8,455 nt of DNA from Patescibacteria group bacterium (GCA_018818235.1 JAHISE010000015.1:1-8455), one strand, 5' to 3'; shown: positions 1-5,776, numbered from the stretch's first letter. Notes: generated from the sequence alone by a model not told the origin. Made by a program: numbers and translations.

Positions 1-773
1 CCTCCTCCCGCCCACCACGAAGCTTTGCCACGATTCTTTTTGTAATTCTTAGAAACCAAATAATCCAGAACCAATCCAATTACTGCAAGAATCGGAATCG
101 AAATCCACCAAGCAAACAGGATTACCAAGACTATTCCCGCAATTACTCCAAAAATACCTCCCAACCACCATGACTTTGTTCGAGCCAATATCGCAAACAA
201 CCATTGAATCAACATAAATATAATAAATACTAACCATCCCCAATCCATATTCTTGCCACTCGAATTTTCATATCGGTCAGCAGTAAATTCTCCTCCAATA
301 TGTTTCTTTAGTGATTCGATTCCCGATTGAATCCCGGCAGCATAATTACCATTTTTAAATTCAGGTGTTATATCTTTATCAATAATTCCTCTGGCTACAA
401 TATCCGGAACAGCTCCTTCCAAACCGTAACCTGTTGCCAAAAATAATTTTCGATCTTCATATGCAACTAAAATTAAAATCCCATTGTTGTTTTCGCTAGT
501 TCCCACACCCCATTCACGACCAACCTCGAAAGCAACATCTCCGATTTCATCTCCATCCATTGTATTAACAATAAGCACCGCTATTTCGTTAGAAGTTTCC
601 TTTTGATAATCCTTAAGTGTTTGCTCGATTAATTGCTCTTCATCCAAACTTAAAATTCCCGCGGCATCAGTTACAAATCCATCGTTTGGAGGAATTGTGA
701 ATGCAGACACTTGGGCGGCAATCAGTAAACCGCAAGCTGCAACCAAGAACCGTGCTGAGTAATGCATTTTCAT
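1..773 (-). CDS. TPM-domain (YgcG-like) membrane protein, C-terminus cut by window edge
   Basis: Open from ATG at 773 to the window edge (257 complete codons visible, no stop). Residues 1-24 form a signal peptide ending VSA-F. Residues about 33-155 read as a TPM domain: FVTDAAGILS, then IAVLIVNTMDG, the W-G-V-G-x-x-x-x-N-N-G-I-L-I motif and the conserved ATGYGLEG. Hydrophobic spans follow at about 179-197, 204-222 and 224-246, then KKNRGKASWWAGGG, the start of the Gly/Ser-rich tail usual in YgcG-like proteins. The family is membrane-anchored with the TPM domain outside; some plant and bacterial TPM domains have phosphatase or photosystem-repair roles, but the role here is unknown. It starts 37 bp after the lemA-like gene on the same strand, a very common LemA-TPM pairing, so probably one operon. 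A second ATG at 767 is possible. No Shine-Dalgarno is seen. Confidence 0.93.
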   Translation of the reverse strand, partial: MKMHYSARFLVAACGLLIAAQVSAFTIPPNDGFVTDAAGILSLDEEQLIEQTLKDYQKETSNEIAVLIVNTMDGDEIGDVAFEVGREWGVGTSENNNGILILVAYEDRKLFLATGYGLEGAVPDIVARGIIDKDITPEFKNGNYAAGIQSGIESLKKHIGGEFTADRYENSSGKNMDWGWLVFIIFMLIQWLFAILARTKSWWLGGIFGVIAGIVLVILFAWWISIPILAVIGLVLDYLVSKNYKKNRGKASWWAGG

Positions 774-810
774 AAGAGACAAGAAACCAAAAACAGGAAA
801 CCAAAAAACT

Positions 811-1374
811 CTAAAACTCGACGGTCGGTGCATTCTCGGACCCTTCATCAGCTTCAAAGAAATCCTGAGGACCGAATCCAAACATGCCCGCAAGCATATT
901 TGACGGGAAACGCTTAACCATTACATTGAATGATTGCACTGCTTCGTTGAAATCTTTACGAGCAACAGCAACACGATTCTCGGTTCCTTCCAGTTGCGCC
1001 ATCAAATCCTGATAAGCCTGCGTTGCCTTTAGTTCCGGATAACTCTCGAATGTAACAAGAAGGCGAGCCAGTGCACTGTCCATTCCTTTTGCAGCTTCAA
1101 TCTGCTCTCCTCTTCCACCGGCACCCAGCCATTTTGTTCTTGCCTCTGTTACTCCAATAAATGTCCCCTGCTCAAATTCAGCTGCTCCTTTGACAGTGTT
1201 TACAAGATTAGGAATCAAATCTGCTCTGCGTTGGTATTGTGTTTCTACCTGAGCCCACTTGCCCACAACATTCTCGTTTGAGGTAACAAATCGATTATAT
1301 CCGGACCAGGCCCAGAGACCGGCGATCACGAGTAAACCAAGGATTACGAATAGTATTCTTTTTTCAGATGTCAT
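811..1374 (-). CDS. lemA: LemA family protein
   Basis: 187 aa, full length for the family. A single N-terminal membrane helix (about residues 7-23) is followed by the hallmark LemA core: GYNRFVTSNENVVGKWAQVE, then QYQRRADLIPNLVNTVKG, a helical AAEFEQGTF segment, and later SYPELKATQAYQDLMAQLEG and ENRVAVARKDFNEAVQSFN, ending in RFPSNMLAGMFGF. The family folds as a long helical hairpin on the outer face of the membrane; its biochemical role is unsettled. It is upstream of and co-oriented with the TPM gene (37 bp gap), supporting co-transcription. The region upstream of ATG 1374 has no Shine-Dalgarno. Its leader contains the left arm of the 1416-1489 repeat. Confidence 0.95.
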   Translation of the reverse strand: MTSEKRILFVILGLLVIAGLWAWSGYNRFVTSNENVVGKWAQVETQYQRRADLIPNLVNTVKGAAEFEQGTFIGVTEARTKWLGAGGRGEQIEAAKGMDSALARLLVTFESYPELKATQAYQDLMAQLEGTENRVAVARKDFNEAVQSFNVMVKRFPSNMLAGMFGFGPQDFFEADEGSENAPTVEF

Positions 1375-1415
1375 AGTAATTTGTGGGAAAATAACATGCA
1401 GAGAATACAGTTAAA

Positions 1416-1489
1416 AGTGAATAGTGAATAGTGAAAAGTGCCCTAATCATTCCAAAAACAGAGCACTATTCACTTTAAACTATTCACTA
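1416..1489. repeat. AGTGAAT-word palindromic repeat overlapping the end of the PEBP gene
   Basis: The left arm (1416-1442) is AGTGAATAGTGAATAGTG followed by AAAAGTGCC. The right arm (1463-1489) is its imperfect reverse complement, built from CACTATTCACT and CTATTCACTA. The word AGTGAATAG occurs in tandem and in both orientations around a 20-nt centre. The right arm enters the PEBP gene: the last codons AGT GAA TAG (Ser-Glu-stop) are the repeat word itself. It could fold into a long hairpin and serve as a weak terminator for the PEBP transcript, but no T-run follows. Confidence 0.75.
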
Positions 1490-2055
1490 ATCCTTTTGTA
1501 CAAACCAACCAACTCCGCCTCCCCTATAATATGATCTCTCATCCCCTCCTCAACCTCAGCCTTTGTTGACCCCTCAGGCAAATCAAGCTCTGAGTCCAAT
1601 GCATACAGCTTAAAGAAATACCTGTGTTCACGATCCGGAGGACAAGGGCCACCGTAAGATAAATCCCCCCTTGTATTACTACCAGCTACCCCATCGGGTT
1701 GCCCATTTTCATTTACCCCCTGAGTGTGCGGTGGAATGTTGAATACTACCCAGTGATCCCACATACCATCTTCTCTAATTGATTTTGGAACATCAGGATC
1801 ATCCATTATCAAAACCAAACTCTGAGCCTGAGCAGGCACATCATCAAAGGATAAAGCAGGATTGATGTTCTCCCCATCACAGGTAAATTTGGATGGAATC
1901 TTGCCATTGTTTGCAAAAGCTGGGGCTGTAAGTTCCATGGGGCGTTGTGGGAGTTGCTTGAAGTCGGGATCGGAATCGGAGTCGGGTTTAACCTGCGAAC
2001 AAGCAACAAGAAATAGAAGAGTTGATATTGGTAAAAGGATTTGTAAGAGCTTCAT
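1480..2055 (-). CDS. YbhB/YbcL family (PEBP, Raf-kinase-inhibitor-like) lipoprotein
   Basis: 191 aa. The N-terminus is a lipoprotein signal with lipobox LVAC and Cys19 as the predicted lipidated residue, then a short Asp/Ser-rich linker. The rest is a bacterial PEBP domain: FTCDGENINPALSF, the ligand-site motif IMDDPDVP, DHWVVFNIPP, SYGGPCPP, HRYFFKLYALD, and a C-terminal helix with HIIGEAELVG. Family members bind anionic or phospholipid-like ligands through the DPD and GGP-CPP/HRY pocket; the natural ligand in bacteria is not known. The extra lipobox predicts anchoring on the outer face of the membrane. The stop codon TAG at 1482-1480 lies in the AGTGAATAG repeat, so the C-terminal residues may have been set by repeat insertion. 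The upstream 2056-2156 is very AT-rich with several TATAAT-like hexamers but no Shine-Dalgarno. Confidence 0.95.
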   Translation of the reverse strand: MKLLQILLPISTLLFLVACSQVKPDSDSDPDFKQLPQRPMELTAPAFANNGKIPSKFTCDGENINPALSFDDVPAQAQSLVLIMDDPDVPKSIREDGMWDHWVVFNIPPHTQGVNENGQPDGVAGSNTRGDLSYGGPCPPDREHRYFFKLYALDSELDLPEGSTKAEVEEGMRDHIIGEAELVGLYKRISE

Positions 2056-2156
2056 ACAAACATATTATCATAGTATATTTAACTGTATTATGTACTAAAT
2101 ATTTATACAGACTTATTATCTATATATAAACATAAAGTGCAAATATCATATCAAGA

Positions 2157-2405
2157 TTATTCCCCTGTACCCTCAGCCACAACTCTCTTTATATCATCTC
2201 TATCTGTGCCAATTGGAAAACCCATTTCCCCAACAGGGATTATTTCTAGCCTTTTAGGTTTTTGATCTGCAACAGGAGCCAAGAATCTTGGATCATCAGG
2301 AACACCTAAGCCGTTATTTGAAGATTTATTGCCCATATTTCCAATATCACACACATTAATTTCACTGTCAATTATTCCCAGATCTTTTTTAGTCCCACAG
2401 ATCAC
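2157..2405 (-). CDS. small hypothetical protein, start uncertain
   Basis: Not recognised. The frame is open from a GTG at 2405 (82 aa) or an internal ATG at 2336 (59 aa, MGNKSSNNGLGVPDDPRFLA...). The second half (KRLEIIPVGEMGFPIGTDRD, DIKRVVAEGTGE) has a normal protein-like composition, with no membrane segment and no cysteine cluster. The ATG at 2336 has a GGA four bases upstream and is the more natural start; the GTG start overlaps the end of another short minus frame. It lies upstream of and co-oriented with the PEBP gene, separated by 101 bp of AT-rich sequence, so it may have its own promoter. Moderate to low confidence that it is a gene. Confidence 0.4.
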   Translation of the reverse strand: MICGTKKDLGIIDSEINVCDIGNMGNKSSNNGLGVPDDPRFLAPVADQKPKRLEIIPVGEMGFPIGTDRDDIKRVVAEGTGE

Positions 2406-2476
2406 ATTCGAACGAATGAGCGAATATTATTCTTTAACAAAAAACTTCCCGACCGTATGGTGGCGACCGTGGAGGT

Positions 2477-2492
2477 GAGAGCGATGGCTCTC
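2477..2492. other. perfect 6-bp hairpin GAGAGC-GATG-GCTCTC
   Basis: GAGAGC and GCTCTC flank a 4-nt centre at the left end of the GC-rich islet. There is no T-tract directly beside it, so it does not read as a standard terminator. On the minus strand the T-rich stretch TTTTTTGTTAAA lies about 30 bp further on. The role is unknown. Confidence 0.35.
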
Positions 2493-2516
2493 AGATAATC
2501 GGACATTCAAACGTTC

Positions 2517-2569
2517 GACAGTTTGTCATGCAACCCAGGAAGGGCTTAACAATATCGGACAAACTGTCC
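2517..2569. promoter_or_regulatory. pair of matched palindromes (GACA-N3-TGTC), candidate operator
   Basis: GACAGTTTGTC at 2517-2527 and GGACAAACTGTCC at 2557-2569 are each palindromic and are reverse complements of each other over 11 bases; their centres are about 41 bp apart (close to four helical turns). Paired dyads with this spacing can be repressor sites, or the two can pair as one long RNA hairpin. No adjacent complete gene gives it a clear target. Confidence 0.35.
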
Positions 2570-2722
2570 GTGGCTGCCAGAGCCTTCGCCAACCAACTTG
2601 AGGACACCCCCCAAGTCCTGCGATGCCATGTTAGAGGCATCGGTATTTGGCGCGGCCTGATAGACGGCATTCGAGATGGTGGGTTTCGCGACGTTGACCG
2701 CATCCGCTACCTGGGATGTCAT
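2546..2722 (-). pseudogene. protein-like broken frame in GC-rich islet
   Basis: 58 codons from ATG 2722 to TAA 2546; the same frame stays open upstream to 2788, inside the palindromic element. It reads MTSQVADAVNVAKPTISN and later SNMASQDLGGVLKLVGEG. The first codon position is purine-rich and the composition (Ala, Ser, Val, Asn, Gly; few Arg) is protein-like. The register-aligned plus-strand frame is about 18 percent Arg, as antisense frames tend to be. After the stop the same frame resumes as ALPGLHDKLSNV and, after a TGA, MSDYLRAIALTSTVATIRSG, suggesting a decayed larger gene. The GC content is clearly above that of the neighbours. Family not recognised; it may be an imported, degenerate fragment. 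Confidence 0.3.
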
Positions 2723-2773
2723 CTTGGCCGTAATCGCGCTTAGGGGACCATTCTGGCTCTGGACAAGGATATA

Positions 2774-2853
2774 GTCTGATTCACATGATTAAAAGATTTC
2801 CATGATTCTTGTAATCATGATAATCAAAAAATCCTTTTAATCATGGTTCAGAC
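2774..2853. repeat. 80-bp palindromic element with GTCTGA / TCAGAC ends
   Basis: It begins GTCTGATTCACATGATTAAAAG and ends CTTTTAATCATGGTTCAGAC, which are imperfect reverse complements; the interior repeats the word ATGATTA/TAATCAT in both orientations. From general knowledge, palindromes with GTCTGAAcc...ATGATTA...ggTTCAGAC architecture occur scattered in many bacterial genomes, but I cannot verify a named family. It sits exactly where the protein-like minus frame of the GC-rich islet loses continuity (stop at 2789-2791), consistent with insertion into that sequence. Confidence 0.8.
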
Positions 2854-2859
2854 AATAAT

Positions 2860-3041
2860 TGGTCGGGGTGAGCCGTCTGCGGCACCACTCGTAGATTCTT
2901 GATACTTCCAAATATTTATATTTGTTATTCCTCTGGTCGTGGTGGACCGTTCCGGCACCATTTGCAAATAATTGTTCTTATTAAGTTTTTTTGAAGGATA
3001 TTTCTTGTGGTCGGGATGAGGCGCACCAACTCGCACGGCTC
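2860..3041. repeat. three degenerate TGGTCG...GCACCA repeats at exact 74-bp period
   Basis: Units start TGGTCGGGGTGAGCCG (2860), TGGTCGTGGTGGACCG (2934) and TGGTCGGGATGAGGCG (3008): spacings of 74 and 74. Each continues to GCACCA followed by CTCG/TTTG/CTCG. Units 1 and 2 fold as hairpins with the same plan and different bases: GGT-GA-GCCG/CGGC-ACC and GGTG-GA-CCG/CGG-CACC. Unit 3 lacks the hairpin core. The bases between units are AT-rich and dissimilar. A 74-bp period is not a multiple of 3, which argues against repeated protein. Read on the minus strand each ends CGACCA, and 11 bases of unit 3 (TGGTCGGGATG) equal the 3' end of the tRNA-Pro in this window, so a tRNA-fragment origin is possible. 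Confidence 0.5.
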
Positions 3042-3264
3042 TTGGAATACCATAAAGAACATGGTCATCTAGGCAATAGGTACGTTAAGGTCATACATGA
3101 GTTTGACCCAGACTATGTGCCTAAGCCGATCAGGAGAAATCTCTATGTGAAGCCAATCTCTTTGATTTACACATAAATGTGACCATTACTTACACTATTA
3201 TTGCTATATGTTTTATCAGTAGCGAGTGGCTGAACATTATTACAACTGGTGTGAATATGATAGA

Positions 3265-4173
3265 ATGACGACTATGAAGATCATATTGGTCATCAGCGAC
3301 ACACAAAGAAGAAATCTTGTATTTGTGACAGATACCATGAAAGTGTATTCGTTACCCGAAGCGGTTAAGGCCATAAAGAACAACCAAATTCAGTTTGTGC
3401 ATACCGTAAAAACTGGTGTGGGAACTTATCTTCGTACGAACCCCAATGTTACCGAAAAAGACAATCTTGATTTCATTGCTCATTCATCATATCAACTATA
3501 CAACGCAATTAAGGATGCAACGTTTATATCTGGTCCAGGATTGCGTAGTTACTGGAACACATACTCAAAATCTTTGGAGCAATTGGGCTTAAAGAAAGAT
3601 GTATTTATTTGGATAGAGGGGGAGCGAATGACTACGAAGGAACATGTGATCTCAATACTCCACAAACATCAGGCTATAATTCACAAGGCCGCAAATCATT
3701 TTGATATTGATTCATATCTCCTTGGAGGAATAATGATTGATGAGATTTCCCGTATGGCTCCTTTTGAAGAAATTCGGGATGTTGTTGCCTCGCTTATGCT
3801 GAATTGGAACGTATCTGTTGGTGTTGCTCAAATAAAACTGCAGACAGCGAAAGGGCTTATTAGGGATGGATACTACAATCCCAATCCAAAGGATTCAAAA
3901 CTCTCAAAAGGGCGCATCGAAAAAGTCTCTCGAAAGTATTTGTACAAATATGTCATGCAGCCAAAACACAGTATTTTCTTTTCTGCTGCTAAAATTCGAT
4001 CTTTCATTGACGAATGGGAATCTGAAGTGGATCTGAATAAACGACCAGAAATTATAGCCACGCTCTATCATTTGAAATACAGAAAGCCACATGACACGCC
4101 AGGTTCAGATGATCGGGGGGTGCAGATACTAAAGGAGTTTTACCCACTTGCCAAAGCTATCCTTAGCAAATAA
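3265..4173 (+). CDS. DUF3892-like domain fused to lysozyme/transglycosylase-like domain
   Basis: 302 aa from ATG 3265; a GTG at 3226 would add 13 unremarkable residues, and a second ATG at 3274 is possible. Residues about 5-70 read as a DUF3892-like domain: MKIILVISD, SLPEAVKAIKNNQIQFVHTV and the hallmark YLRTNPN...DNLD (55-69). After a linker, residues about 125-300 resemble the lysozyme/lytic-transglycosylase fold: HFDIDSYLLGGIMIDEISR places Glu160 where the catalytic Glu sits, and NVSVGVAQIKLQTAKGL (about 182-198) matches the SLT-type x-S-x-G-x-x-Q-x-x-x-x-T-A motif. Distant relation to DUF1402-type proteins is possible. No signal peptide is visible, so a role in the cytoplasm or export by another route is implied. 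The stop overlaps the next gene's ATG (TAATG), so the two are translationally coupled. The N-terminal domain and peptidoglycan-type motif are seen; the activity is inferred. Confidence 0.8.
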   Translation: MTTMKIILVISDTQRRNLVFVTDTMKVYSLPEAVKAIKNNQIQFVHTVKTGVGTYLRTNPNVTEKDNLDFIAHSSYQLYNAIKDATFISGPGLRSYWNTYSKSLEQLGLKKDVFIWIEGERMTTKEHVISILHKHQAIIHKAANHFDIDSYLLGGIMIDEISRMAPFEEIRDVVASLMLNWNVSVGVAQIKLQTAKGLIRDGYYNPNPKDSKLSKGRIEKVSRKYLYKYVMQPKHSIFFSAAKIRSFIDEWESEVDLNKRPEIIATLYHLKYRKPHDTPGSDDRGVQILKEFYPLAKAILSK

Positions 4174-4733
4174 TGAAAAATAAATTTCCAATAAAGGAGC
4201 GACTGTTACTTCTATTCAGATTTTTTGGTATAGCCTTTGGTATTGTCACAGTATTTTTGTTAATCCTTCTTTTTCCTGTTCTTTCAAGAGGAATAGCTCC
4301 ACCATGCATTGTACCAACCAGTTACCACATAGCACGCATGCACTGGATAGAAAAACGAGGAGATATGGGATGGAATGGAGAAATAGAAGATGCGGTGACA
4401 CATTTACATCAGTGTAGATCAGATACGGAAAACCTTGTGAAGCAATTGTTATCAAATGATAGCGGCACCGTTGTTTCGTTGGGAATGGATATTATCGTTC
4501 GTGAGGCTTTGGATAATGGTGACACGTTGTTACGTCAGTACCATGATGATAAGCGATGGAATCATAATCTTGCTTTCAATAACGATTATTCCCGACTAAT
4601 GCTTGCTATGTGGAAGCTTAAGAGGAATCTCCCTCTTACTTCTAGAGATATGGAAGCCATGAGTGACTGGCCGATCGAATACTTTGAGGATTTTAGTGTT
4701 AAGCCTCCTGAAGGGTCTTATTGGATTCCATGA
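4173..4733 (+). CDS. hypothetical single-pass membrane protein coupled to the lysozyme-like gene
   Basis: 186 aa, not recognised. A basic N-terminus (KNKFPIKER) is followed by a long hydrophobic helix at about residues 11-38 (signal anchor or uncleaved signal), then a mainly helical soluble part with two cysteines (Cys45 and the Cys of LHQCRSD) and short helix-like stretches (NLVKQLLSNDSGTVVSLGMD). Topology by the positive-inside rule puts the C-terminal domain outside the cytoplasmic membrane. Its ATG shares an A with the TAA of the preceding gene, the tightest form of coupling. Because its partner looks peptidoglycan-directed, an immunity, anchoring or delivery role is conceivable; this is inference only. 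Confidence 0.75.
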   Translation: MKNKFPIKERLLLLFRFFGIAFGIVTVFLLILLFPVLSRGIAPPCIVPTSYHIARMHWIEKRGDMGWNGEIEDAVTHLHQCRSDTENLVKQLLSNDSGTVVSLGMDIIVREALDNGDTLLRQYHDDKRWNHNLAFNNDYSRLMLAMWKLKRNLPLTSRDMEAMSDWPIEYFEDFSVKPPEGSYWIP

Positions 4734-4814
4734 GCGGTACATAGGTAGAAAAAGTAGTAGATTCAGGTGCAGATCACTGGCGCAAAGTAGAGCGTTTTCT
4801 GATACATTACTGCC

Positions 4815-5312
4815 ATGGATACCAAGCCCAATCTTGCGTTCATCGACGGACAAAACCTCCATCTTGGCACAACACAGGATGGATGGAAGATTAATTACAA
4901 ACGATTTCGCAGGTATCTGCTAGATAAATATAAAGTTGAGGAAGCCAATTATTTCCTGGGATTTACAAATGAGGATGAGCAGGATTTATATTCCAATCTA
5001 CAGAAGGCAGGATTCATCGTGTGTTTTCGGGAGCATAGCTCTGCATTAAAAGCCACCAAAAAGGGAAATGTTGATACGGATATTGTTTTCGAGGTAATGA
5101 GAACGCTGATTGAGCGTGATGATTTCGGCAAAATAATTCTCGTATCAGGGGATGGTGACTACAAGAAACTCGTGGACTATCTCATCAAAAAAGGACGGCT
5201 TGAGAAAATCCTGTTTCCAAACAGACAGTATGCGTCTTCCCTGTATAGAAATCTCACAACAGAATACTGTGACTATTTGGAAAACATAAAAGAAAAGGTG
5301 CAACACACATAA
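4815..5312 (+). CDS. NYN domain (PIN-like, LabA/DUF88 family) protein
   Basis: 165 aa, essentially one domain. The N-terminal strand NLAFIDGQNLH carries Asp11 and Asn14, KKGNVDTDIVFEVM carries Asp87/Asp89, and ILVSGDGDYKKLVDYLIKKG carries Asp113/Asp115. These are the acidic residues that bind metal in the PIN-like nuclease fold. NYN proteins are predicted or shown to be RNases, and small stand-alone members are common in reduced genomes. It follows the membrane-protein gene after 81 bp that contain no recognisable gene. No Shine-Dalgarno is present; TACATT at 4803-4808 is positioned for a leaderless transcript but has no good -35. It could belong to the same accessory cassette or be independent. 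The substrate is unknown. Confidence 0.92.
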   Translation: MDTKPNLAFIDGQNLHLGTTQDGWKINYKRFRRYLLDKYKVEEANYFLGFTNEDEQDLYSNLQKAGFIVCFREHSSALKATKKGNVDTDIVFEVMRTLIERDDFGKIILVSGDGDYKKLVDYLIKKGRLEKILFPNRQYASSLYRNLTTEYCDYLENIKEKVQHT

Positions 5313-5423
5313 ATAAAAAGAGGGTTCCCCTTAGGCAATTAACCGTTCGGATTCCCCTCGTCTTGATACAAGTTTACTGTAGAGTAACTGGAGATTGATT
5401 TCAAGGGAAAATTTTAATAAATG

Positions 5424-5468
5424 GCCCGCCGTAGCCAAATTTTACGGAGTAAATTTTGCGAAGGCTGG
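5424..5468. repeat. CCGTAGCC...GCGAAGG element, copy 1 (3' side of tRNA-Pro)
   Basis: GCCCGCCGTAGCC, then the near-palindrome AAATTTTACGGAGTAAATTTT, then GCGAAGGCTGG running into the tRNA CCA end. On the tRNA strand the AAAATTTAC/GTAAAATTT stem directly follows the CCA and could act as a processing or termination hairpin. The paired words CCGTAGC and GCGAAGG recur in the copies beyond the tRNA. Confidence 0.65.
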
Positions 5469-5541
5469 TCGGGATGGCCGGACTTGAACCGGCGACCTCG
5501 TGAACCCGAGTCACGCACTCTACCAACTGAGCTACACCCCG
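5466..5541 (-). tRNA. tRNA-Pro (anticodon CGG), CCA encoded
   Basis: On the minus strand the sequence folds as a full cloverleaf: acceptor CGGGGTG/CATCCCG, D arm GCTC-AGTTGGTA-GAGT, anticodon stem CGTGA/TCACG with loop CTCGGGT (anticodon CGG, G37), a 5-nt variable loop AGGTC, and T arm GCCGG-TTCAAGT-CCGGC. A73 is followed by an encoded CCA (5468-5466). C1-G72 is the usual bacterial tRNA-Pro identity pair. It decodes CCG proline codons. A perfect TATAAT lies 8 bases upstream of the mature 5' end, so the gene probably has its own promoter with almost no leader. Confidence 0.97.
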
Positions 5542-5549
5542 TAGAATAG

Positions 5550-5555
5550 ATTATA
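5550..5555 (-). promoter_or_regulatory. -10 box of the tRNA-Pro promoter
   Basis: A perfect TATAAT on the minus strand with its downstream end 8 bases from the tRNA 5' end, predicting initiation within 1-3 bases of mature nucleotide 1. The best -35 at 17-18 bp is only TTAGAA/TTTAGA. Confidence 0.55.
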
Positions 5556-5580
5556 TCCTAAAACCCAAGTACTTCTAAAA

Positions 5581-5669
5581 CAGTTAAGTAGCGAAGTTGG
5601 AAACTGCCTCCACCGTAGCCAAGCCTGCCGGCCATAGCCAAGAGACGACGGCTGGAGGCGAAGGTGGGA
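5581..5669. repeat. CCGTAGCC...GGCGAAGG elements, copies 2 and 3 (5' side of tRNA-Pro)
   Basis: Copy 3 (5606-5669) has GCCTCCA and CCGTAGCC on the left and TGGAGGCGAAGGTGGG on the right; GCCTCCA/TGGAGGC is a perfect 7-bp inverted pair. Inside, GTAGCCAA and ATAGCCAA repeat. Just before it, AAGTAGCGAAGTT (about 5585-5598) within CAGTT...AACTG looks like a minimal copy with no spacer. Together with copy 1 these bracket the tRNA. Confidence 0.6.
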
Positions 5670-5680
5670 GCTACACCCCG
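5668..5680 (-). repeat. duplicated tRNA-Pro 5' end (13 bp)
   Basis: GAGCTACACCCCG at 5668-5680 is identical to 5529-5541, the first 13 bases of the tRNA gene on the minus strand. No other tRNA part follows, so it is a remnant. The two copies are in direct orientation and bracket 126 bp that contain the tRNA promoter and two CCGTAGC-type elements, as expected from a duplication or recombination event at the tRNA. Confidence 0.6.
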
Positions 5681-5696
5681 ACGAAAAGAAATAATG

Positions 5697-5755
5697 TTAA
5701 GAATTAAGGAAATTATACCCGCTTAATTCTTAATCTTAATCTTAATTCTTAATCT
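5697..5755. repeat. TTAATCTTAATTC word-repeat palindrome
   Basis: TTAAGAATTAAGG on the left, then after ATTATACCCG the tandem words CTTAATTCTTAAT, CTTAAT and CTTAATTCTTAATC (5722-5755). The left arm is the reverse complement of the right-arm word. Same architecture as the elements at 1416-1489 and 2774-2853 but with a different word. Confidence 0.65.
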
Positions 5756-5775
5756 AATTTTACTCCAGTAAAATT
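5756..5775 (-). terminator. perfect 9-bp AT-rich hairpin at the end of the acidic-protein gene
   Basis: AATTTTACT-CC-AGTAAAATT begins one base after the stop codon of the minus-strand acidic gene. It is a perfect inverted repeat but GC-poor with no clean T-run, so it is only a weak terminator candidate. A related stem (AAATTTTAC/GTAAA) lies beside the tRNA at 5437-5457. Confidence 0.35.
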
Positions 5776-5776
5776 G

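Noticed and set aside
49..243. 64-codon minus frame inside the TPM gene
   Set aside because: It is an out-of-frame shadow of the TPM protein's membrane segments, which read through the same bases in the real frame.
2528..2743. 71-codon plus-strand frame in the GC-rich islet (MQPRKGLTISDKL...)
   Set aside because: Register-aligned antisense of the minus frame, about 18 percent Arg and with no initiation signal; the minus frame has the more protein-like composition, though neither is proven.
2848..3036. 62-codon minus-strand frame covering all three 74-bp units
   Set aside because: The three units fall in different phases, so the frame does not translate them as a repeat; it looks like chance openness.
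2860..3041. CRISPR array
   Set aside because: The period is regular, but repeats are too divergent, only three units exist, one lacks the hairpin, and no cas gene is in the window.
2991..3176. 61-codon plus-strand frame from TTG (KDISCGRDEAHQLARLLEYH...)
   Set aside because: It starts at a TTG in a T-rich run and its first half is repeat unit 3, whose sister units cannot be read in the same frame at a 74-bp period. No family recognised; too weak to call a gene.
4596..4923. Frames overlapping the end of the membrane protein and the start of the NYN gene on both strands
   Set aside because: They conflict with the NYN gene, whose motifs are clear, and have no family features.
5323..5358. GGGTTCCCCTT / GGATTCCCCTC direct repeat after the NYN gene as a terminator
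   Set aside because: The copies are direct rather than inverted, and AAGAGGG-TT-CCCCTT would have a 2-nt loop and no T-run.
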